11,847 bases of DNA from Dehalococcoidia bacterium (GTDB taxonomy: Bacteria > Chloroflexota > Dehalococcoidia > Lucifugimonadales > UBA3495): positions 1-11,847 of the forward strand of contig JAJDXU010000253.1 in assembly GCA_022823105.1 (NCBI GenBank). The letters are read 5' to 3'. The position numbers were made by a program, and so were the translations under genes. This document shows, piece after piece, positions 6,315 to 11,847 of the stretch (positions within the stretch are counted from its first letter, which is position 1; every line of letters begins with the position of its first letter). Below the pieces are notes generated by a model, which was not told where the DNA came from, made no database searches, and worked only from the letters and a program-made list of their open reading frames with translations.

Positions 6315-7400
6315 TTACACGTTCCTCAGTTTGGGGTCCAGTTTGTCTCGCAGCCAGTCTCCCAACAGGTTCATAGAGAGTACCGTAAGCACGATGGCTA
6401 GGCAAGGGAACAGGAAGATCCACCACGCCGACGTGATGAGGTCCCTGCCGTCGGCCACCATCACTCCCCATGCCGGCGTGGGGGCCGGGATGCCCGCCCC
6501 CAGGAAGCTGAGGGTGGATTCCAGGATGATGACGTGCCCCACCTCCAGGGTGGCCAGCACTACCACGGTATTCACCAGGTTGGGAAAGATGTGCTTCATC
6601 ATGATCCGAACGTTGGAAGCACCGGAAACCCTGGCCCGGTCGATGAAATCCTGTTGCTTGATCGCCAGCGCTTCGCCGCGGACGACGCGTGCGTAGCGCG
6701 CCCAGAGCAGCACCGCGATCACGACAATGACCGTGGTGAATCCGGCTCCAATGGCCGCCACCAGGACCAGGGCCAGCAGAATCGAGGGGAACGCCAGCTT
6801 GATGTCCACGATGCGCATGATTATGGCGTCGGTTTTGCCACCGCGGTACGCGGCCAGCATGCCCAGGATGGTGCCCAGTCCTCCGCCCAGGAGGATGGCC
6901 AGGGAGGAGACCATCAGGGAAATGCGGGCGCCATGCATGATACGGCTCAGGATATCGCGGCCCTGTTTGTCGGTGCCCAGGGGGTACTCCATGGCCCCGC
7001 CCTTTTGAGAGATGAAGCTGATGGTGTCGCCGGGATCCACGGTGCCGTCTTCGCCGCCCACCAGCAGGGTGGCCTCGCCGCGCTCAACCTTGCGGTTGGC
7101 GTTGGTGAGACCGATTTCCACATCCAGGCGGTTGCGGTCGGCGCGCTGCACCACGGTGCGCTGCTCAAACTGTTCCGACACCCAGAAGGGCGGCAGCTTG
7201 GCGTCGTCCAGGTTGCCGATGCGCTGGTTGTGTGGAGCCAACTGGTTGGCGAATATCGCCGGAATCGCCAGCAACAGGATCAGGACCAACAATGGAATGA
7301 TCGGAATCTGCCGAGCGACCCGCAGTCCGGCCGCCACCCGATTCGTGCTTTGCGGAGTTGCCGGAGCCGCAACCTCCGGGGTTGTAGTTACCGCTGCCAT
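6315..7400 (-). CDS. dppC: Peptide ABC transporter permease, DppC type, with extracytoplasmic insertion
   Basis: This 361-residue inner-membrane permease has about six helices: TM1 at about 34-53, then five from about 158 to the C-terminus. The conserved GTDKQGRDILSR (142-153) opens the permease core. The EAA coupling loop is GEALAIKQQDF with RARVSGASN (242-263), followed by HIFPN, and contacts the ATPases. The N-terminal region is longer than in typical DppC proteins. Residues about 62-139 form a charged extracytoplasmic insertion between TM1 and the GTD motif, where a few tens of residues are usual. It aligns without gaps, from TLL at 111, to the same region of the paralogue at 10566-11648. 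There, a calcium-type loop is present; here it is degenerate (VGGEDGTVDPGD, 114-125). GAGAGG precedes the ATG by 6 nt. It sits 52 nt after dppB and 4 nt before dppD. Confidence 0.94.
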   Translation of the reverse strand: MAAVTTTPEVAAPATPQSTNRVAAGLRVARQIPIIPLLVLILLLAIPAIFANQLAPHNQRIGNLDDAKLPPFWVSEQFEQRTVVQRADRNRLDVEIGLTNANRKVERGEATLLVGGEDGTVDPGDTISFISQKGGAMEYPLGTDKQGRDILSRIMHGARISLMVSSLAILLGGGLGTILGMLAAYRGGKTDAIIMRIVDIKLAFPSILLALVLVAAIGAGFTTVIVVIAVLLWARYARVVRGEALAIKQQDFIDRARVSGASNVRIMMKHIFPNLVNTVVVLATLEVGHVIILESTLSFLGAGIPAPTPAWGVMVADGRDLITSAWWIFLFPCLAIVLTVLSMNLLGDWLRDKLDPKLRNV

Positions 7401-7452
7401 CTCTTACCTCTCTCACTGCGTCTCTGCATGATTCTGACTCTGGCTGCCGATC

Positions 7453-8373
7453 CTACGTGTACCTGATTCTGGGATCGATGTAGGCGTAGAGGACGTCCAC
7501 CATGATGTTGATGATTACGAACGCCGTGGCGAACAGCAGGACCACTGCCTGCACCACGACATAATCACGGAACAGGATAGCCTTGATCACCAGATGACCC
7601 AGCCCGGGCCAGGCAAATACCGTCTCGATTACCACCGACCCGGTGATCAGCACCGCGCCAATGAGTCCGAAATAGGTGAGGGGGACGATCAACGCATTTC
7701 GGAAGCAATGTTTCCAGACGACCTTCCACTCGGGGACTCCCTTAATGCGAGCCAGCTTGACGTATTCGGTATCAAGCACTTCCAGCATCGACGAACGTGT
7801 CAGGCGCATCAAAGCCGCCACGTTGTAATACCCCAGGGCCACCGCCGGAAGGATGATGTATTCGATCCCTCCGCTTCCTGAAGTTGGGAAGAAATTCAAC
7901 TGGACGGCGAAGATCCACATTAATATAAGCCCGACCGCAAAGGTGGGCGCCGACTGCCCCAGGATGGCGAACAATTTGCCGACGTAATCGAAGGGGGTGT
8001 CTTTCTTGATGGCGACCAGCACCCCCACAGGAAACGCGATCACCCCGCTGACGATGAGCGCGAGGGCGGATAACTTTATGGTGTTGGGCAGCCGCTGCAT
8101 TATCAATTCGGTGGCGGTGGAGTTGGGCCACGCAATCGCTTCGCCGAGATCGCCCCGGAACAACTTGCCCAGGTACTGGAGATATTGCATGTGCAGGGGT
8201 TTATCCAGACCCCATTCGGCTTTGATCAGCTCTATCTGTTCTTCGGAGGCTTCTTCCGGCAACAGGACGTTGAGCGGGTCCCCGGAAACGCGGGCCAACG
8301 CGAAGGTTACCGTGCAGATTACGAAGATCGCCAATATGCCTTGGGCGACTCGCCTCAATATGTATGCCTGCAT
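7453..8373 (-). CDS. dppB: Peptide ABC transporter permease, DppB type
   Basis: This 306-residue inner-membrane permease forms the translocation pore with DppC. Helices lie at about 9-29, 100-122, 134-157, 172-190, 229-251 and 272-294. The family N-terminus YILRRVAQGILAIFVICTVTF and ARVSGDP are intact, as is the EAA loop DTEYVKLARIKGVPEWKV (201-218). ETVFAWPGLGHLV (250-262) and DPRIRY (300-305) are typical of the C-terminal half. The region after TM1 (about 30-98) is extracytoplasmic, with GLDKPLHMQYLQYL as in most DppB proteins. Its length is normal. AAAGGAA lies about 10 nt before the ATG at 8373. It is separated from the binding-protein gene by a hairpin-rich gap of 115 nt, and all motifs indicate a functional protein. 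Confidence 0.95.
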   Translation of the reverse strand: MQAYILRRVAQGILAIFVICTVTFALARVSGDPLNVLLPEEASEEQIELIKAEWGLDKPLHMQYLQYLGKLFRGDLGEAIAWPNSTATELIMQRLPNTIKLSALALIVSGVIAFPVGVLVAIKKDTPFDYVGKLFAILGQSAPTFAVGLILMWIFAVQLNFFPTSGSGGIEYIILPAVALGYYNVAALMRLTRSSMLEVLDTEYVKLARIKGVPEWKVVWKHCFRNALIVPLTYFGLIGAVLITGSVVIETVFAWPGLGHLVIKAILFRDYVVVQAVVLLFATAFVIINIMVDVLYAYIDPRIRYT

Positions 8374-8408
8374 TTCGGGTCCGTTCCTTTGTCCCTGTGA
8401 AGATCGGC

Positions 8409-8470
8409 CCCTCCGGCGTCAACTCGAGCCGAGCCGACGCCGGAGGATGAGAGTATTCCGGTTGACGCCG
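8409..8470 (-). promoter_or_regulatory. Mutually exclusive intercistronic hairpins between binding-protein gene and dppB
   Basis: In the - strand transcript three elements follow in order. A is CGGCGTCAAC (complement of 8461-8470), B is CCTCCGGCGTC (complement of 8436-8446) and C is GTTGACGCCGGAGG (complement of 8410-8423). B pairs perfectly with C over 11 bp with a 15-nt loop; A pairs perfectly with C over 10 bp. The two folds cannot coexist. No U-run follows, so it is not a classic terminator. By analogy with other binding-protein operons it may block 3' exonucleases or attenuate expression, raising binding protein over permease. That function is inferred. Confidence 0.55.
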
Positions 8471-8475
8471 TAAGG

Positions 8476-8492
8476 CTGACCGGTACGGTCAG
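8476..8492 (-). repeat. Perfect 7-bp hairpin straddling the binding-protein stop codon
   Basis: CTGACCG (8476-8482) and CGGTCAG (8486-8492) are exact reverse complements around a 3-nt loop. The TGA stop of the binding-protein gene (8489-8491 on the complement) lies inside the first arm of the transcript. It is adjacent to the larger hairpin set at 8409-8470 and could act with it in mRNA stability. Confidence 0.45.
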
Positions 8493-10468
8493 TAGCGGAC
8501 GCCCTTGATGTGTTCCAGGTCGGTGAACTGTCCACCGTAGGGGCCGAGGTAGATGTACTCCTCAACCACCTCGGGGTCGATCACCACCTGCACGGAGAGC
8601 GTGTGCAACGGGATGGATGCCACCTCGTAGAACAACTCATCCGTGGCGGCGTGCCAGTGGCCCAGTTGCTCCTCAAAGTTCAGGGAGTTCAGGGCGTTGT
8701 AGGTATTCTGCCACACCGTGTCGCTCACGTAGAACCGCATGAAGCGTTCCGGGCTGTAAGCGAAGTGAATCGTCGGATGCGGCGGCTCAGCGTATCCACG
8801 GAATGGATAGATGCAGCAGGTGGTGGTTGCCCCACGGTATTCCTGCCGCCACTGGGAGAATTCCATTTCGCGGATCTCGGTGGTCAGGCCGATGTTTTCC
8901 CACATCGCGGCGATGGCAACGACATAGTCCTTCATCTCGGGGAGACCGCTCATGGTGTAGCTGATGATCGGAACGTTGAACCCGTTGGGGTAACCGGCCT
9001 CGGCAAGGAGTTCCCGGGCGCGGTCCGGGTCGTAGCCGTAGAGCTCTTCCCAGGAGTTTTCCCATTCGGGGTTGTATCCGGCGTACTCGCCGCCAAAGGC
9101 CTCGGCGCTGGGAATGAGTCCGGCCACGCGGCCCTCGGCGCCCTGTCCGTCGAACAGGTTGTCGCGAATGGAATCCCGATCGATGGCCTTGTTCATAGCC
9201 ATACGGACCATCTTGCCGGTGTCGCCCGGAGCGGCCCACGGAACGGTGGGGTCGTACGATGCGGCGGAATATGGCGCGAACTCCGGTCCTTCCTTGGTGG
9301 CGAAATACATGCCGCCGAATACCATCATGCTGTTGACGGCCACAACCTGGCTGGGGGCCAGATCCAGGCCGTCGTCCAACGCCTGACCGACCAGGGCTCG
9401 GTCGATGGTGGCCACGTGGGCTTCACGAGCCAGCATGGCTGCCAGGCGGGTGGACGCTTCCTCGATGATCTTGATCTCGATGGTGTCCCAGTCCGGGTCA
9501 ACACGGTAGTGCTCGCCCGGAGCGCGTTCCCACAGCCAGCCGATGCCCTTCTCGAAGTTGGCGAACTGGTAGGGTCCGAGACGGGCCGGGCCCTCTTCGA
9601 GGAAGGTCGGCTCGCCTGCCGAGCAGTACCCTTCCAAATGAGGCACTTCGGCGAAAGACTCGTACTCTGCCGCTCCGTTGGGGCAACCGGTGTCCCATTG
9701 GGCTTTGCTGGTTATGGGGAGGCCGCGGTAGCCGGAGATCCAGTAGTCGAAGATCAGCTCGGGGCGTGCGCCCATCGCGATATTGATCTCATAGTCGCTG
9801 ACGATTTCGGGCAGCGCCTGTGGGTTTGTTCGGAAGTAGTCCGAGTAGGACGCGCCACACACGGGGTTGGTGTAGTAGTTCAACGAGTTGACGATGTCGT
9901 GAGCGGTGAACTCTCCGTACCCGAAGTGGAAGTTGACTCCCTCGCGCAGTTTGAAGTTCCACGTCCGGCCGTCGTCGCTGACGCTCCAGTCAGTCGCCAG
10001 TTGAGGCTCCAGGGAACCGTCGTACCGGTTCGCATCGATCAGGAACTCGTGAGACGGTCGGTGCTGGCTCGTGGCGCTTCCCGTTACGTCGCAGTCCATG
10101 ATGCCCTGGCGGGTCTGCTGCGAGAACAGGAAAATCAGGTCCTTGGTTTTGAGCTCGCCATCTGTGGCGGTCGCCTCGGCGGTGGGTTGCGCCTGGGCCA
10201 CCGGTGTGGTGCCCACGAATGAAGGACGAGTGGGCGCCGATGTGGCGGGTGGAGGAGCGGTCGTGGCGGTGGGGGCGGCGGCTTGCTGTTGCTGCTGAGG
10301 CGCAGGGGCGTCCGTGGGAGCAGCCTGTTGCGCCGCCGGCTGGCTGGCGGGCTGCTGGGCCGTGGTGGCCTCCTCTGCGGCGCCGCCGCACCCGACAAGG
10401 AACAGCGCTGTCAACAACGCCATCGCGGTGAAAATCATCGGCCATCGAAAAACGCGTTTTCTTCTCAT
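8489..10468 (-). CDS. Family-5 extracellular solute-binding lipoprotein of the peptide transporter
   Basis: The 659-residue precursor has a basic start (MRRKRVFR), a hydrophobic core and the lipobox LVGC (24-27), so mature Cys27 would be lipid-anchored outside the membrane. Residues about 30-105 are a low-complexity Ala/Pro/Gln/Thr linker that tethers the domain. The fold is SBP_bac_5: LEPQLATDWSVSDDGRTWNFKLREGVNFHFG (about 153-183, shown in parts: LATDW, DDGRTWNFKLREG), FTAHDIVNSL (187-196), ARLGPYQF (295-302), MAMNKAIDRDSI (423-434) and ARELLAEAGYPNGF (484-497). Six further cysteines (126, 204, 262, 282, 551, 552) could form disulfides. AGGAGG lies 6 nt before the ATG at 10468, which is the strongest ribosome-binding site of this operon. 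The substrate is not deducible; a peptide or another small organic solute is expected for the family. It lies between two permease pairs. Confidence 0.93.
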   Translation of the reverse strand: MRRKRVFRWPMIFTAMALLTALFLVGCGGAAEEATTAQQPASQPAAQQAAPTDAPAPQQQQQAAAPTATTAPPPATSAPTRPSFVGTTPVAQAQPTAEATATDGELKTKDLIFLFSQQTRQGIMDCDVTGSATSQHRPSHEFLIDANRYDGSLEPQLATDWSVSDDGRTWNFKLREGVNFHFGYGEFTAHDIVNSLNYYTNPVCGASYSDYFRTNPQALPEIVSDYEINIAMGARPELIFDYWISGYRGLPITSKAQWDTGCPNGAAEYESFAEVPHLEGYCSAGEPTFLEEGPARLGPYQFANFEKGIGWLWERAPGEHYRVDPDWDTIEIKIIEEASTRLAAMLAREAHVATIDRALVGQALDDGLDLAPSQVVAVNSMMVFGGMYFATKEGPEFAPYSAASYDPTVPWAAPGDTGKMVRMAMNKAIDRDSIRDNLFDGQGAEGRVAGLIPSAEAFGGEYAGYNPEWENSWEELYGYDPDRARELLAEAGYPNGFNVPIISYTMSGLPEMKDYVVAIAAMWENIGLTTEIREMEFSQWRQEYRGATTTCCIYPFRGYAEPPHPTIHFAYSPERFMRFYVSDTVWQNTYNALNSLNFEEQLGHWHAATDELFYEVASIPLHTLSVQVVIDPEVVEEYIYLGPYGGQFTDLEHIKGVRY

Positions 10469-10565
10469 TACACCCCTCCTGAAAGAGTTGGAATGCCTTT
10501 GGTGTTGGTGTTTTAGCTGGATGGTCCTCCGGTCTTTGTAGGGATTTACGCGGCGTGATGGGAGT

Positions 10566-11648
10566 TTAGACGTTCCGCAGCCTGGGGTCGAGGCGGTCCC
10601 TCAGCCAGTCGCCCAGGAGGTTCATGGACAGCACGGTTAGCACGATGGCCAGGCATGGGAACAGGAAGATCCACCACGAGCTTGTGATGACCTCTCTGCC
10701 GTCCGCGGCCATCAGTCCCCACGCGGGCTGCGGTCGCGGGATGCCTGCCCCAAGGAAACTCAACGTGGCTTCAAGGATGATGACGTGTCCGACTTCGAGC
10801 GTAGCGAGCACGATGACGGTATTGAACACGTTGGGGAAGATGTGGCGCAACATGATCCTCAAGTTCGAGGCGCCCGCCACCCGTGCGCGATCGATGAAAT
10901 CACGTTCCTTGATGGTCAGCGCTTCGCCCCGAACGACGCGGGCATAGCGGGCCCACAGCAGCAGGGCGATAACGATCACCACGGTGCTGAAACCCGAGCC
11001 GATGGCGACCACCAGGGTGAGCGCCAGCAGGATCGATGGAAACGCCAGCTTGATGTCGACGATGCGCATCAGGATTGCGTCGGTCAATCCGCCCCGGAAC
11101 GCGGCGACCATCCCCAGGCCCGTGCCCAGGAAGCCTCCGAGCAGGATGGCGAGACAGGATACTGCAAGGGATATCCTCGCGCCGTGCATCAAGCGGCTGA
11201 GCACGTCGCGGCCCTGCTTGTCGGTGCCGAAGGGGTATTCCCAGCTTCCGCCGGGCTCCACGCGCACCATGGTTTCGCCGATGTCGGGTTGGCCGTTTCC
11301 GTTGGTGTCGATCAGGGTTCCGGCGCCGCTGTCGATGTTGCGGCGCGCGTTGTTCACGCTCACCTCGGTGTTGTTGTCCCTCGCGCGTTGGACGATGGTC
11401 CGTTCCGTTTCGCGATCCTGGACCCAACCGGGCGGTTCCAGCACCCGGTCCAGATCTCCGATGGTGTGATCATGTTGGGCCAGGACGTCTGCGAAGATCG
11501 CCGGTATCACCAGCAGGACGATCAACACGAAAAGGGGTATAACGGGAAACCTTCGGAGCTCCCGCCAGACGGCGCTCAGGGAACGGCCCTCGCCGGCAAC
11601 GGTTGCGGCGGCGTCGGACCCTCCGGGCGCGGTAGTTTGCACAGCCAT
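10566..11648 (-). CDS. dppC: Second DppC-type permease, with EF-hand-like loop in the extracytoplasmic insertion
   Basis: This 360-residue paralogue is closely similar to the permease at 6315-7400 along its whole length, also at DNA level (for example, around 10610-10680 compared with 6350-6420). TM1 lies at about 34-53, the core motif GTDKQGRDVLSR at 141-152 and the EAA loop GEALTIKERDF...RARVAGASN at 241-262. An extracytoplasmic insertion spans about 62-138. Within it, DTNGNGQPDIGE (114-125) fits the 12-residue EF-hand calcium loop, with D1, N3, N5, G6, D9 and E12 all in place. GGAGG precedes the ATG at 11648 by 10 nt. The DppB partner ends 23 nt upstream. It belongs either to an upstream transporter or to the same heteromeric system as the downstream pair. 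Confidence 0.93.
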   Translation of the reverse strand: MAVQTTAPGGSDAAATVAGEGRSLSAVWRELRRFPVIPLFVLIVLLVIPAIFADVLAQHDHTIGDLDRVLEPPGWVQDRETERTIVQRARDNNTEVSVNNARRNIDSGAGTLIDTNGNGQPDIGETMVRVEPGGSWEYPFGTDKQGRDVLSRLMHGARISLAVSCLAILLGGFLGTGLGMVAAFRGGLTDAILMRIVDIKLAFPSILLALTLVVAIGSGFSTVVIVIALLLWARYARVVRGEALTIKERDFIDRARVAGASNLRIMLRHIFPNVFNTVIVLATLEVGHVIILEATLSFLGAGIPRPQPAWGLMAADGREVITSSWWIFLFPCLAIVLTVLSMNLLGDWLRDRLDPRLRNV

Positions 11649-11671
11649 GATTCAAAATCCTCCGGCGGCCT

Positions 11672-11847
11672 CTAGCTGTATCGGATGCGCGGGTCGACGT
11701 AGGCGTACGTAACGTCGGTAATGATGTTGATGGCTACGTACAGGCACGCGAACAGCATGACGACGGCTTGCACGGTGATGTGATCCTTGGAGTTGATGGC
11801 CTCGATGACCATCAGCCCCAGGCCGGGCCAGGCGTACACGGTCTCGA
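11672..11847 (-). CDS. dppB: C-terminal end of a second DppB-type permease, truncated by the window edge
   Basis: Reading the complement from the right edge to TAG at 11672-11674 gives about 57 residues. They begin ETVYAWPGLGLMVIEAI and end in DVTYAYVDPRIRYS. They match the C-terminus of the complete DppB in this window nearly position by position (ETVFAWPGLGHLVIKAI and DVLYAYIDPRIRYT), with the last transmembrane helix QAVVMLFACLYVAINII in between. The rest of the gene lies outside the window. It is the natural partner of the DppC that starts 23 nt downstream. Confidence 0.92.
   Translation of the reverse strand, partial: ETVYAWPGLGLMVIEAINSKDHITVQAVVMLFACLYVAINIITDVTYAYVDPRIRYS

Noticed and set aside
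6534..7466. A 310-codon + strand frame over dppC
   Set aside because: Its His/Asp/Gln-rich shadow composition and the strong permease assignment on the other strand exclude it. The similar frame at 10785-11675 over the second dppC is rejected for the same reason.
8510..10222. A 570-codon open frame antisense to the binding-protein gene
   Set aside because: It mirrors the codon pattern of the real gene and has no protein-family motifs or start signals; the opposite strand encodes a clear lipoprotein with an AGGAGG site.
1..11847. CRISPR arrays, insertion sequences, tRNA or rRNA genes
   Set aside because: No spaced repeat array, transposase gene, terminal inverted-repeat pair or RNA gene fold was found by reading both strands.

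Overview
The window is about 59-60% GC by eye. It carries a three-gene block on the + strand and a seven-gene peptide-transporter block on the - strand, which converge on one strong terminator near 4.2 kb. No rRNA, tRNA or other taxonomic marker is present. The Ala/Pro/Gln/Thr-rich linker of the lipoprotein, the zinc-ribbon/propeller membrane protein and the large peptide-transporter complement would fit Chloroflexota (for example Dehalococcoidia or SAR202-like lineages). That placement is an inference from general style and is not proven.

Left part (1-2345). A partial, unrecognised gene ends at 320. A gene-free stretch of about 360 bp follows, with a short three-fold GAATYGGA repeat, a perfect 9-bp inverted repeat and a plausible promoter. 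Next come two closely spaced genes. The first (682-1719) is a conserved protein opening with GWTDGLPVVPPT. The second (1755-2318) is the main discovery of the window: a UGSC-type selenoprotein. Its reading frame runs through an in-frame TGA at 2058-2060, inside the redox motif VGD-U-GGC-SSGSLHD. A well-formed bacterial SECIS-like hairpin with a GUU loop lies immediately downstream (2070-2092). A standard gene caller would split it into a false 101-residue protein and a fragment, or call it a pseudogene.

Middle (2346-4139). 27 nt further on, on the same strand, is a 597-residue membrane-anchored protein with an N-terminal four-cysteine zinc ribbon, one transmembrane helix and a PQQ-type beta-propeller. 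A perfect 17-bp-arm inverted repeat (4179-4212) ends this operon and also the convergent transporter operon.

Right part (4235-11847, all - strand). In transcription order: the end of a DppB-type permease (partial, runs off the window), a DppC-type permease, a large family-5 solute-binding lipoprotein, a second DppB, a second DppC, and the ATPases DppD and DppF. Together they would form an oligo/dipeptide (or related solute) importer with two permease pairs. Both DppC paralogues carry an unusual extracytoplasmic insertion of about 75 residues after the first membrane helix. In the upstream copy it contains a textbook EF-hand-type calcium-binding loop, which is degenerate in the downstream copy. 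The gap between the binding-protein gene and the second permease pair holds strong, mutually exclusive RNA hairpins that could set the high binding-protein to permease ratio.
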